Made by a program: the position numbers and the translations under genes. From CAZFBR01 sp035353495 [NCBI: uncultured bacterium] (GTDB lineage: Bacteria; DAOPZR01): a stretch of DNA of 29,930 bases. Below the pieces are notes generated by a model. The model was not told the origin of the DNA. It saw nothing but the letters and a program-made list of their open reading frames with translations, and did no database searches. Numbering within the stretch: position 1 is the stretch's first letter; each line of letters opens with the position of its first letter. This document shows, one piece after another, positions 1-8,073 of the stretch. Where the stretch lies: NCBI GenBank assembly GCA_964517215.1, contig CAZFBR010000011.1, positions 1 through 29,930 of the forward strand, written 5' to 3'.

Positions 1-1
1 C

Positions 2-841
2 TGTCTGGTACGCCGGCCTGAAGCCGCCGGCGACCTGCAGGCGCTTGGGGTGACCCTGCATCGCGGGGATGTGCTCGATCCGCAATCGCTCGCCCTCCTG
101 CCGCGCTGCGCGCGCATTGTGCACTGTGCGGCGCAGGTGCGCGGGCCGGCAGGGGAAATGCTTGCCCATAACCGCGATGGCGCGGCGAATATCTGCCGTT
201 TGGCGCAAAGCTGGCAGGTCGAGCGCCTGGTCTATCTCAGCACCGTCTCGGTGATCAGTGCCCAGCCGGCGCCCGTGCTGACCGCCGACCTGCCGTATGC
301 GGCAGCGGGCGCCTATGCGCAATCGAAACTCGCTGCCGAGCAGGTTGTGCTGGCCGCCCGCGCACAGGGCCTCCCCTGCGCCGTGCTGCGCCCGACGATG
401 GTCTACGGCGAAAACGATCCGCATCTCTTCGCCCGCATCATCGGGCTGGTCGCCCGCCGGCTCTTCCCGCTCTTCGACAGCGGCCGCCATCGCCTGCATC
501 TCGCGTATGTCGATAATGTCGTGGCGGCGCTGCTGCTGGCGCTGCAGTCGCCCGCCCTGCTGCAGGGGACCTGGCTGGTCGCTGATAACGAAGCGCTTAC
601 GGCGGCGGAGCTGTTCGACACGCTGGCGACGGCGGTCGGCGCGCGCCCGCCGTTGCGCATTCCCGACGGGCTCTCCGCGCTGCTGGCGGCAGTGCCGCTC
701 GCGGGCGGGGCGGTGGCGCGATTCCGCCGCGATCAGCAGCTCGACCTGACGCCCATCCGCGCCGCGGGCTATTGCGACGCCGTCCCCGTCCGTGAGGCGC
801 TGCGCCGCACCGGCGCCTGGTGGCGCGCCAGCCGCCGCTGA
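2..841 (+). CDS. NAD-dependent epimerase/dehydratase (extended SDR), 5' partial
   Basis: This is the C-terminal 279 residues of an extended short-chain dehydrogenase/reductase. The open frame runs to the left window edge; the GTG at 50 is internal, because coding continues upstream (CLVRRPEAAGDLQALGV, the end of the second Rossmann strand). Visible landmarks are the acidic strand end RGDV, the cofactor-side strand CARIVHCAA, the catalytic serine strand LVYLSTVS and the active-site motif YAQSK (Tyr and Lys of YxxxK). The later LRPTMVYGE is the usual substrate-side strand. The N-terminal GxxGxxG lies outside the window. Proteins of this kind act on nucleotide sugars or on sterol-like hydroxyls, and the substrate cannot be read here. 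The gene converges on the minus-strand operon ending at 879. Confidence 0.85.
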   Translation, partial: CLVRRPEAAGDLQALGVTLHRGDVLDPQSLALLPRCARIVHCAAQVRGPAGEMLAHNRDGAANICRLAQSWQVERLVYLSTVSVISAQPAPVLTADLPYAAAGAYAQSKLAAEQVVLAARAQGLPCAVLRPTMVYGENDPHLFARIIGLVARRLFPLFDSGRHRLHLAYVDNVVAALLLALQSPALLQGTWLVADNEALTAAELFDTLATAVGARPPLRIPDGLSALLAAVPLAGGAVARFRRDQQLDLTPIRAAGYCDAVPVREALRRTGAWWRASRR

Positions 842-878
842 TCCGCCGGCTCACACGCCATCCGCTGCGCCAATACGC

Positions 879-1142
879 TCAACCGACCAGCCGCGTTATC
901 CCGGCGTATTCCGCCGCCACGATCAGGGTGCAGGTCAGCGCCGCCCCGGTCACCTTCAGCGTCGCCCAGCGATCCTGCCAGTATTCACCCCGCAGTGCGG
1001 AAATGATGTCCGGCATCAGAACGTACCGCAGCGACTCCTTGATCTCATCATGATCGTCAAAGAACAGCCGCAGGATGTACCCGTAGACCGGCAGGTTCAG
1101 CACCGCAAGCAGCGCCAGCAGTACCGGATGCTCAATGCCCAT
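879..1142 (-). CDS. 87-aa two-helix membrane protein, unknown function
   Basis: Short hydrophobic protein with a predicted helix at about residues 6-25 and another at about 66-85, joined by a charged loop (FFDDHDEIKESLRY, EYWQDRW). It is the last gene of the minus-strand operon. The start ATG at 1142 overlaps the 3' end of the preceding gene by 11 bases and has a purine-rich GAAGG about 8 bases upstream; a longer frame reaching 1298 adds an arginine-rich out-of-frame shadow of the upstream gene and was not used. I do not recognise a family. Overlap and spacing imply translational coupling with the repeat membrane protein. Confidence 0.65.
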   Translation of the reverse strand: MGIEHPVLLALLAVLNLPVYGYILRLFFDDHDEIKESLRYVLMPDIISALRGEYWQDRWATLKVTGAALTCTLIVAAEYAGITRLVG

Positions 1143-2205
1143 GCCGATGCCTTCTGCCCGCCGATGCAATCGCCGCGGCCGGCGCCGCACCTTCCGCCGC
1201 ATCTGTCGTGAAGTTCTGCCGTCGCCACATGAGCAGGCATATGCCAACTGCCAATCCGAGTATTGCTTGCCAGTTGCCCGCACCCGCCGCATCGCCATGT
1301 GCTCCCGGTGCGCACAATGGCGGGAGCAGCACTACCCGCAGTGCGCCGGTAAGCATATATGCGGCAAACATCAGGCCGATGATCCTTCGGCCGTCACTGC
1401 AGACATCAGTGACACTGCTGCCGGCTGCAGCCAACCGGTCAAACCATTGCGACCGGGTGATCAGCAGCAATCCGCAGCAGATCGCCAGTATCTCCGTCAA
1501 GGCATTGCCCTGCAGTGAGTCCCACACCGCTCGCTGCATTTGCTCACGCTCCTCTGCCGGCGGGAACGCAATCATGCCGGTATCGGTTTCCTGCTGGACA
1601 AACATCAGCGCGCTCGTAACGGTAATTGTCAGATTCAGCAGCGAAAACAAGATCAGCGTCAAACCGGCCATACCGGCGGCAACTGCCAAACGGCTGGCGC
1701 GGGGGTCGCTCGAGGTATGGTCCGGCCGCATACCGCGAATGATCCCGTCCCCAAGATGCCGGCTGCACACCAACAGCAGAACACCGACCGCTATCGGTAC
1801 CGCATCATTTGCCCAGAACAGCCAGGCATATGCCTGCTGATCACCATCACTTTGCGTTATGAGTTGCGGAATAATGCCATAGAGCGGCGAAAGAATATAC
1901 AATACCGCCATAACCCGAACCGCCGCCACCGACCAGTTCCGTAATCCGGCATTGTCCGCCGGTGCCGTGATACCGCACCAGCGCAGAATAGCGCCGGTCC
2001 GGGCCAGCAGCAACCACCCCATCAGCAGATAACCTATGACGGGAATGATACACATCATCATCAACCGCGACTCGATACTCCACCATGCCAGCGCTCCCAT
2101 CACGGTTGTGACCAGCTCCGAACCGATGCACGACACGGCCTGGGCCAGCATCAGTATGCCCAATAACCGTATCCCCAAATATCCTGCCGCTTCGCGAGTT
2201 ATCAT
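1132..2205 (-). CDS. polytopic membrane protein made of four two-helix repeats
   Basis: 357 residues, about eight transmembrane segments. The chain reads as four copies of one unit. Each starts with a helix of the type (R)xxGLxLLxxA (YLGIRLLGILMLAQA; AVRVMAVLYILSPL; AAGMAGLTLILFSLL; IIGLMFAAYMLTGAL), then a variable polar loop, then a helix ending in a basic turn (MGWLLLARTGAILRW; VGVLLLVCSRHLGDG; CCGLLLITRSQWFDR; VGICLLMWRR). The protein at 9266-9820 starts the same way (MTREALFHLGVRMLA against MITREAAGYLGIRLLG) and has a matching RWCG turn, so the two are paralogs. ATG at 2205 follows AAGGAG at 7-base spacing, which decides against the longer frame from 2274. Function unknown. It follows the O-antigen ligase-like gene by 97 bases. 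Confidence 0.8.
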   Translation of the reverse strand: MITREAAGYLGIRLLGILMLAQAVSCIGSELVTTVMGALAWWSIESRLMMMCIIPVIGYLLMGWLLLARTGAILRWCGITAPADNAGLRNWSVAAVRVMAVLYILSPLYGIIPQLITQSDGDQQAYAWLFWANDAVPIAVGVLLLVCSRHLGDGIIRGMRPDHTSSDPRASRLAVAAGMAGLTLILFSLLNLTITVTSALMFVQQETDTGMIAFPPAEEREQMQRAVWDSLQGNALTEILAICCGLLLITRSQWFDRLAAAGSSVTDVCSDGRRIIGLMFAAYMLTGALRVVLLPPLCAPGAHGDAAGAGNWQAILGLAVGICLLMWRRQNFTTDAAEGAAPAAAIASAGRRHRHGH

Positions 2206-2302
2206 GTGGCTGCTCCTTGCTTTTTCTCCCCGACAGTTCGGCCGCGCCAATCTGTTCGCTTTACGTCCGGGCACCGGATTTTTTCTTCGACTGCAAGCAG
2301 CT

Positions 2303-4402
2303 TCATCCTTGCGGCTGTGTCACTCGTTCCCACACAGCCGCGCGGCGGGCATAATGGCGTGCGGCCTGTTCCGCGCCGACCGCTGCCCATGATTGTCCCG
2401 CCTGCTGCAGCAACCGGATCTGTTGCCGTTCCGCAGTATCGCGGTACAGTTCCTGTTTGCCATACCGCTGCCACTCGGCAAGCTGTGCGGCCTGCCGCAG
2501 TGACCGGCTGTATTCCCCCAACACGTCCGCGATGACATATTCATGCGCACGCAAATACTGGCCGGCAGCCCGACGCTGCTCGGGATGCGGCAGCGACGCG
2601 TGCAGTTGGCCGCACACGATCCGGGTGCTGCATATTTCTTCGAATTGTGCCGCCAGTTCGTATTCCCCAACCGCAGCCAGCGTATCGCCCAGCATCAGTT
2701 CCGTCATGCCTGCATTATAATGCACCTGTGCATAATGCGGCGACACTGCCATCAGTTTTCGATAGGTTGCCAGCGCCGCCGCCGGCCGGCTGTCCTGCAA
2801 CTGCGTATACGCCAGTTTGTGCAGGAGCGACGGATCGCGCGGATTCGCCGTCAGCGCCTGCTCAAATGCGGCCGTCCCTGCCCGCCAGTCCGGACGGTCC
2901 GCGGTCGCGATATTGAGTATCGTGTCCGCCCTGCTTTTCAGAAACCCGCTGGACAATAACCGCCATTCATTCCAGCCCACCAGCAGCACCGCCGCGAAAG
3001 CCGCAACCGCGACAGGAACCATCAGCCGCCGGCGTACCGGTGGCACGACTGTCGGCATTGCGGCCGGCCATGCTGCCTTCGCCTGCGCGCCGGCCAATGC
3101 CAAACCGATTACGGCGAATACCGTCATCCTGCCGGACAATTCATGCGGATGCGCCGGATCGTTCAGCAGCAGCACCGCCGCCATGGCGGCACCCAGCATG
3201 CCGCTCCGCAGCCACTGCCAACGCCGGTCGCCATCATCTCTCCAGCTGCTGATCGTCACCAGCAGTGTCAGCCAGAACCATGCGGTCAGCAGCAGGCCCA
3301 GCGCGCCCTGTTCCGCGGCAATCCGCGGCAGTTCCCCCTTCGGTATGCCGCCGGTATGACTCAAACCGATCCGCGAATAGTGGGCCGGCCGCACCCGCGG
3401 GAACATGATCTCGGCCATGCCGATCCCCTGGCCGAGCAGCGGCTGCTCCGCCAGTAACCGCAGCGCCCCCAGCCACCTGAGGGCATTGAACTGTTCACTC
3501 GCGATTTCGTCGGCGTAGCCGGTGAATATCCGGTTGATGTCCGCCACGCGACCGTTATGCTGCAGCGGGAGCAGGATCGAGCACAGGGCGAGTGCAGCCA
3601 CCAGCCAGCGCAGATGCCGCCGCAGGAACCCGACGCTGGCGAGCGCCATCACGGCCAGCGCGGCGCCAAGCGCATGCCATGCCGACGGGGTGGAAAGCGT
3701 GGTCAGTATCCATGCCGCTGCCGCCAGCGCTCCCCCGATCACAATGCGGCTCGACCAGTGACCGGCAGTTATCCCGACGGCCAGCATCAGCGGCAGCGTC
3801 AGGGCCAGAAACTCCGCCAGTCCGCACGGACAAAGGAACATGGCAAACGTCCACGGCATGCCCCCTCGCTTGATAAAATCATATCCGGCGTGCTGCAGCA
3901 GGGCGTAGGCGATGCAGATGATCGCCACGCCTGTCAGCACGCGCATCAGCAGCAGGCATTCGCCCCGCCGCCGCACTCCGCATGCAAACAGCCAGATTAT
4001 CAGCAGTCCGGCACCGTAACGGCCTGCCGCAAGCAGCGCCGGCTGCGGATATGGCGCCCGAGCCAGTGAAACCAGGCCAACCGCCAGCACCGCCGCCAGC
4101 GGCAGGTTGACCGGACTGACCGCCGTCGCCAACCGGCCATCCCGCACCCGCCACAGCAGCCAGAGTGCGATCAGGCCGGCTGCCAGAATCTGTCCAACCA
4201 TGGCTTTGCTGTTACCGATATTGCCTGTCCCTGTCGAATAGATCAGCGTCGGCAGCACACAATATGCCGCCAAGCCTCCGATGATGGCATACCGCAGGCA
4301 TTCTCCACCATGCCGGCCAACGGGCTGCTCCGCGGACGCTGCCGCCGTTGCATCATGCCCGGCTGTCGGACGAGTAGCCGCTGGTTCCTTGCGTGCGATC
4401 AT
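2303..4402 (-). CDS. O-antigen ligase/polymerase-like membrane protein with C-terminal TPR region
   Basis: 699 residues. After a polar N-terminus of about 35 residues there are 10-12 hydrophobic segments to about residue 470, with the periplasmic-loop signature of the Wzy/O-antigen ligase superfamily (LLGQGIGMAEIMFPRVR followed by HTGGIPKGELPRIAAEQGALGLLL, including the His-Thr-Gly and late Glu region). The C-terminal ~200 residues are soluble with TPR-like helices (NPRDPSLLHKLAYTQL, HYAQVHYNAGMTELML). Ligase/polymerase proteins of this class transfer or link polymer units on lipid carriers at the outer face of the inner membrane; which activity applies here cannot be told. Start: ATG at 4402 lies four bases after a 35-aa ORF. 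A frame from ATG 4432 would overlap that ORF and lacks a better ribosome site. Confidence 0.85.
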   Translation of the reverse strand: MIARKEPAATRPTAGHDATAAASAEQPVGRHGGECLRYAIIGGLAAYCVLPTLIYSTGTGNIGNSKAMVGQILAAGLIALWLLWRVRDGRLATAVSPVNLPLAAVLAVGLVSLARAPYPQPALLAAGRYGAGLLIIWLFACGVRRRGECLLLMRVLTGVAIICIAYALLQHAGYDFIKRGGMPWTFAMFLCPCGLAEFLALTLPLMLAVGITAGHWSSRIVIGGALAAAAWILTTLSTPSAWHALGAALAVMALASVGFLRRHLRWLVAALALCSILLPLQHNGRVADINRIFTGYADEIASEQFNALRWLGALRLLAEQPLLGQGIGMAEIMFPRVRPAHYSRIGLSHTGGIPKGELPRIAAEQGALGLLLTAWFWLTLLVTISSWRDDGDRRWQWLRSGMLGAAMAAVLLLNDPAHPHELSGRMTVFAVIGLALAGAQAKAAWPAAMPTVVPPVRRRLMVPVAVAAFAAVLLVGWNEWRLLSSGFLKSRADTILNIATADRPDWRAGTAAFEQALTANPRDPSLLHKLAYTQLQDSRPAAALATYRKLMAVSPHYAQVHYNAGMTELMLGDTLAAVGEYELAAQFEEICSTRIVCGQLHASLPHPEQRRAAGQYLRAHEYVIADVLGEYSRSLRQAAQLAEWQRYGKQELYRDTAERQQIRLLQQAGQSWAAVGAEQAARHYARRAAVWERVTQPQG

Positions 4403-4406
4403 CGCG

Positions 4407-4514
4407 TCAGTCCCACACCTGGGAAACCGCATGATAAACCAGTCCGGTCCGGGGATCGATCAGCAGTGTGTGCCGCCACGGCGTGCGCAGACACTGATAG
4501 CAGCGCTTATCCAT
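4407..4514 (-). CDS. putative 35-aa peptide with CxxC, upstream of O-antigen ligase-like gene
   Basis: Small ORF starting MDKRCYQCLRTPWRHT and ending TGLVYHAVSQVWD. Its ATG overlaps the stop of the 28-aa ORF (ATGGATAA arrangement), and its TGA is four bases before the ATG of the large membrane protein. The chain of tight junctions and the GC-rich third positions argue for translation. The CYQC pair could bind metal or be redox-active, but the peptide is too short to assign. It may instead be a leader peptide coupling translation into the ligase gene. Confidence 0.4.
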   Translation of the reverse strand: MDKRCYQCLRTPWRHTLLIDPRTGLVYHAVSQVWD

Positions 4515-4593
4515 GACATCTTCCGGCGCCCACCCCGGCAAGCACGAACGCCATTGCCAACACCATTGTGCCCACAATCAGGATAAAAGTCAT
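4507..4593 (-). CDS. putative 28-aa single-helix membrane peptide
   Basis: ORF beginning MTFILIVGTMVLAMA, a single hydrophobic helix of about 20 residues ending in a short polar tail (GAGRCHG). GGGAG sits four to five bases upstream of the ATG at 4593. The stop TAA overlaps the next ORF's ATG. Short one-helix peptides at the head of membrane operons are common, but function cannot be inferred. It is the first coding unit of the operon running to 879. Confidence 0.4.
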   Translation of the reverse strand: MTFILIVGTMVLAMAFVLAGVGAGRCHG

Positions 4594-4689
4594 GCTACTC
4601 CCGCTGCCTCTTCGATCGGCATATTCCCCGCACGCTGCTGCCGCGCCGGAGCGCACCAGCGCCGGGTCGGTTTATTCGTTGCCTTATAC

Positions 4690-4706
4690 CTATGATTGTT
4701 TCATAG
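4690..4706. promoter_or_regulatory. perfect 6-bp inverted repeat upstream of the O-antigen ligase operon
   Basis: CTATGA-TTGTT-TCATAG lies in the 238-base gap between the HAAS-TPR gene (ends 4832) and the first small ORF (start 4593). It is in a locally AT-rich patch that also holds a TATAAG-like hexamer on the minus strand (4682-4687), but no convincing -35 at standard spacing. Could be an operator; no regulator can be named. Confidence 0.3.
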
Positions 4707-4805
4707 CATCGTCGATTGTGCAACTGCCCGGCCACCGGCGCAGGTTCGCTGCCGTGGCACACTTGCGCCGGATGCCGTTGCATCTGCGGCCGGCATGCCG
4801 CTGTT

Positions 4806-4823
4806 GGCGGCGATACTGCCGCC
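4806..4823 (-). terminator. weak hairpin after the PadR/HAAS operon
   Basis: GGCGGC-N6-GCCGCC begins nine bases past the TAA of the 909-aa gene. The stem is six G/C pairs but no T-run follows on the minus strand, so it is at best a weak or Rho-assisted terminator, or an mRNA 3'-end stabiliser. Confidence 0.3.
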
Positions 4824-4831
4824 GGCAACGG

Positions 4832-7561
4832 TTACAGGCCCCTGATCAATTCCGGATTCGGGGTGGCATTCGGATGACGCCAGCGGCTGCCGAACAGGGC
4901 ATACCCGCGCTCATACGCCGCCCGCGCGCCGGCGGTGTCGCCCATATGCTCGCGAGTCAGGCCGATATTCATCCAGGTGTATTCGATGCTCGGATCGTAG
5001 CGTCTGGCCAGTTCGAACATCGCCAGTGCTTCGCGCGGCCGCCCCATCACATCGCAGGCGCTGCCGTAGTAATTGTAGTCACGCCCGTTGCGGTCGTAAT
5101 GCAGCAGCCAATCGAGCAGCGGCAGCGCCTCGCGCGGCCGCCGCAGATCATAGATCAGAATGCGCGCCACCGCGCGCACATTGATAATGTCTTCCGGGTC
5201 GTACGCCAGCGCCTGGCGGCTCAAAACGATTGCCCGGTCATGCTCGCCCAAACGGGTGGCCACATCCGACTGCTCCAGATAACTCTGGGGAAACAGATCA
5301 TCAGGCGCGCCGCGCAACTCACCGCAGGCGAGCGCGCGCCGCAACGCAGCCCGGCGCTTCTGCTGGTTGTCAGTCCAGCTGTATGCTGCCGCCAGTCGTT
5401 CCCAGATGAATCCGTTATCCGGCGCCAGCTTCAGGGCCGTGCGATAGGCATCCGCCGCCCGTTCGTATTCACCCTGCGCATAGCTGCCCTGCCCGCGTTT
5501 GACATGCGCCTGCCAGCAGTCGCGGTCGATCTCCAGGGCACGCTCGTATTCGCTGGCCGCGCGCTCATGCTTATGCCGGTCGGTCCGGTAGAAATCACCC
5601 AACAGCAGATGGGGAAACGGCGACGCGGTGGTCTCCGCCAGACACTCTTCCGCCAGTTGCTTGCTTTCTTCGCTCCCGTATTCAGCATACAGCCGGCACA
5701 ACCGCAGTTTCGCCCGCAGCGAATGATGCCGGGTGATCGCCGCAGTCAAGCACTCCTTGCCGGTAAAATCGTCTTCGCGGGCGAAACACGCCTCCGCCCG
5801 GGCCAGCAGCATTTCTTCACTCTGCCGGGCCAGCGCCGCCGCCCGGTCGCCCTCAATCCCGGTCACCGTGCTGTCCCCCAGCAGCGGCCGCAGCAAATCG
5901 GTGATTTTCCGCAGATCATCGCTGACCGGCGACAGGTGCCGGCCAAGTGCCGCCATCACCATGCCGTCGGGCCGCACCGCCAGAAATGTGGGCGCCATAT
6001 CCCCTGGCGCATAAAAGCGGCAGGCGCGATAGAATTTCTGCTGCCAGCCGGTATAGTCGGTCAGCAGCGGATAGGGCAGCGGGTTTTTGCGCAGAAACGC
6101 CTCCGTCACCGCCCGTTCAATTTCCGGCGCCAGCACCGCCACCTGCAGGCCGCAGCGGGCGTACCGTTCCTGCACGCCGCTGAGTGCCGTCAGGTAGATC
6201 CGGTCATGGGGCACCCAGGTGGCCGCAACCGCCAGCAGCAGCGGCCGCCCGCGAAAGTCCGCCGGTGCATATCCCCGGCCGGTGCGCGGATCGCTCAGCG
6301 CAAATTGCGGTACGGGCCTGCCGACCAGGTCCCGCCCCTTCCAGCCGTCCGCCGTGCGCACCTTGTAACCGATGATGCCGGCGAATGCCTGTGCGTCTGC
6401 CGGCACCGGCATATCCGTCGCCTCGCGGGTCAGCGGCAGGTCGATGCGCTGCTTGCATGGCTCTTCGCTGTAGTAATGGCTGCGGTTAAAATCGTGCGCA
6501 TCCAGCCGGCGCAGTGAAAAGTGCGTCAGCTGGTTAGTTTTCGCATCCAGCGTCACCGTATACTCTCCGTCGCCGTAGCCGAAATACGCCCCCGTAAAAT
6601 AGTAGCGAATCGTTCCGTCGCTGACCGCGATCCGTTGCACATCGCGCTCGCGAATCCGGCATTGCTCGTCGGAGATCCGGCCGCGCAGCAGGCCCAGCAG
6701 CAAGCTCGGCCCGTACGTGCTGTTTTCAATATCAGCCGGCGGCAGGAATTCATACCGGCGCAGGGCCGGCAGCCAGACCGCAGTTTGTGTGTCGCTGTAG
6801 CGCACCCCGGGCGCATCCGCATCGTACGGCACCAGGCGGGTGATGCCGTCGGCATGGAAGACCCGGACGCGGCCGTAACAGGTCCGGCCGAAGATCTGCG
6901 ATTGGCTTTCGAGTTTGGAAAACAGGCACGGCATCCGCCGGTACGCCGCGCATACCGCCGCCAGCCGTTTGAGATACTGCCGTTGTTCACCCGGATCGGT
7001 GATGCACCTGTGGTCCGTCGTCGCGCGCTGCTCCCAGGCGTACCGCGACGCCAGTGCCACCAGGAGCAGGCCGGCGGCCATGATCGCCAGCAGCATGCGT
7101 CCCAGACGCGGGGACAGCCGCCCGGTGGCAACCGCCGGCGGAGCGCTTTCAGCGGGCAGGTCCGCGTATTGCCGGGCCAGCTCGGCCGGCGTCCCCAGCC
7201 CGGCAAGAACTTCCGCCACCAGTTCCGGCGGATAGTCCGCCGCGCACCGCGCCGCGGCAGACGCTTGCTGGCGCTGCGCCTGGGCCGCCGCGCGCTCAGC
7301 GCGCACGGCGGCCAGATCGGTCAGTTTTGCTGAGACGGCGGACCGCGCCGCCGAAGATGCCGCCGCTGCTGCCGCTGACGCAGCCGGCGTTGCCGGCGGC
7401 GCGCCGTGATTCGGCGTCGCTGCCAGCTCCGCCAGCCGCGTCAGAATGTGGTCTTCAAGTTCAAGAACGAGATCGGTTTTCTCGTTCTCCGTCAGCCCGC
7501 GCAGCTGCGCGCGAAATGCAGCAAGGTACTCCGCAATTATCTCGTCATGCTTCCTTGGCAT
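4832..7561 (-). CDS. PadR-coupled membrane protein: HAAS-like, redoxin-like (Cys-less) and TPR domains
   Basis: 909 residues. Residues 1-45 resemble the first half of a HAAS/DUF1700-type domain (IIAEYLAAFRAQL, EKTDLVLELEDHIL). After an Ala/Gln-rich insert (about 46-108) comes the usual second half (LVAEVLAGLGTPAELARQY, about 114-132). One transmembrane helix follows (about 156-172). Residues 173-400 form an unassigned, probably extracytoplasmic region. Residues 410-562 have a redoxin/TlpA-like layout (VGRPVPQFALSD, FRGRPLLLAVAATWVPHD, APTFLAVRPDG), but Val450 and Asp453 stand where CxxC cysteines would be. Residues ~590-909 are TPRs (FIWERLAAAYSW, YTWMNIGLTREHMGDT). Its start overlaps the padR end by 17 bases. 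HAAS-type proteins are often paired with PadR regulators. The catalytic-dead redoxin suggests a binding or scaffold role (inference). Confidence 0.8.
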   Translation of the reverse strand: MPRKHDEIIAEYLAAFRAQLRGLTENEKTDLVLELEDHILTRLAELAATPNHGAPPATPAASAAAAAASSAARSAVSAKLTDLAAVRAERAAAQAQRQQASAAARCAADYPPELVAEVLAGLGTPAELARQYADLPAESAPPAVATGRLSPRLGRMLLAIMAAGLLLVALASRYAWEQRATTDHRCITDPGEQRQYLKRLAAVCAAYRRMPCLFSKLESQSQIFGRTCYGRVRVFHADGITRLVPYDADAPGVRYSDTQTAVWLPALRRYEFLPPADIENSTYGPSLLLGLLRGRISDEQCRIRERDVQRIAVSDGTIRYYFTGAYFGYGDGEYTVTLDAKTNQLTHFSLRRLDAHDFNRSHYYSEEPCKQRIDLPLTREATDMPVPADAQAFAGIIGYKVRTADGWKGRDLVGRPVPQFALSDPRTGRGYAPADFRGRPLLLAVAATWVPHDRIYLTALSGVQERYARCGLQVAVLAPEIERAVTEAFLRKNPLPYPLLTDYTGWQQKFYRACRFYAPGDMAPTFLAVRPDGMVMAALGRHLSPVSDDLRKITDLLRPLLGDSTVTGIEGDRAAALARQSEEMLLARAEACFAREDDFTGKECLTAAITRHHSLRAKLRLCRLYAEYGSEESKQLAEECLAETTASPFPHLLLGDFYRTDRHKHERAASEYERALEIDRDCWQAHVKRGQGSYAQGEYERAADAYRTALKLAPDNGFIWERLAAAYSWTDNQQKRRAALRRALACGELRGAPDDLFPQSYLEQSDVATRLGEHDRAIVLSRQALAYDPEDIINVRAVARILIYDLRRPREALPLLDWLLHYDRNGRDYNYYGSACDVMGRPREALAMFELARRYDPSIEYTWMNIGLTREHMGDTAGARAAYERGYALFGSRWRHPNATPNPELIRGL

Positions 7562-7916
7562 TCTGGGCCGGGCTCTTGCGGGTGCGGTTGCTGATAATCC
7601 CTTCGAGCATATTGGCGTAACTGCGCCACTGCCGGTGCATGCCCGTCGCCAGTTCGCGTCCCGATTTGGTCAGCGAGTAGTATTTGCGCGGATGGCCCGT
7701 GCCGGCATTGTGGTCCCACTTGGCAACGACCGCACCGTCCTTGCGCATGCGGTTCAGCAGCGGATAGAGCGTGCCCTCCGCCATCTCCAGACCAAAGTCC
7801 TCCTTCAGCAGATTGATGATTTCCAGCCCGTACTTTTCGCCGCCACGCAGCACCGACAACACCACCATATCCAACGTTCCCTTGCGAATCTGTGCCATCC
7901 AATCATTCAGTTCCAT
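7545..7916 (-). CDS. PadR-family transcriptional regulator
   Basis: 123 residues with the PadR winged-helix pattern: helix 1 KGTLDMVVLSVLRGGEKYGLEI, recognition region EGTLYPLLNRMRKDGAV, and the wing HPRKYYSLTKSGREL, then a C-terminal dimerisation helix. PadR proteins usually repress a neighbouring gene set in response to a ligand or membrane signal. ATG at 7916 is preceded by AGGAGGG at five to six bases; the open frame runs further upstream to 8021 but without a comparable ribosome site. Its 3' end overlaps the HAAS-domain gene by 17 bases, so the pair is co-translated, the arrangement commonly seen for PadR plus HAAS-type partners. Confidence 0.92.
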   Translation of the reverse strand: MELNDWMAQIRKGTLDMVVLSVLRGGEKYGLEIINLLKEDFGLEMAEGTLYPLLNRMRKDGAVVAKWDHNAGTGHPRKYYSLTKSGRELATGMHRQWRSYANMLEGIISNRTRKSPAQNAKEA

Positions 7917-7977
7917 ACCACCCTCCTCACTGCTGTATTGTTGAAAGGCCACATAAGCCTCTCTGTTCACGCTCTTT

Positions 7978-8008
7978 TTCATATTCCATTCAACCGCACA
8001 ACTGTCAA
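7978..8008 (-). promoter_or_regulatory. possible second (proximal) padR promoter
   Basis: TTGACA (8003-8008) with TATGAA (7978-7983) at 19-base spacing on the minus strand. The -35 is perfect but the spacing is long, so it is weaker than the distal promoter at 8045-8073. Confidence 0.3.
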
Positions 8009-8044
8009 TCATCAACCACAAAGCTTCTCCTCATCCACCCCCAT

Positions 8045-8073
8045 ATCTTACTTTGTCAGACTATGCATGTCAA
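8045..8073 (-). promoter_or_regulatory. sigma70-type promoter for padR operon
   Basis: TTGACA (8068-8073), 17-base spacer, TAAGAT (8045-8050) on the minus strand. Predicted transcription start near 8038, giving a leader of about 120 bases before the padR ATG at 7916. It lies in the AT-rich spacer and is among the best consensus matches in the window. Confidence 0.6.

Noticed and set aside
4568-6517. 649-aa plus-strand open frame
   Set aside because: Antisense to the HAAS-redoxin-TPR gene, rich in Arg/His/Gln/Pro, no domain and no ribosome site; a GC-rich shadow frame.
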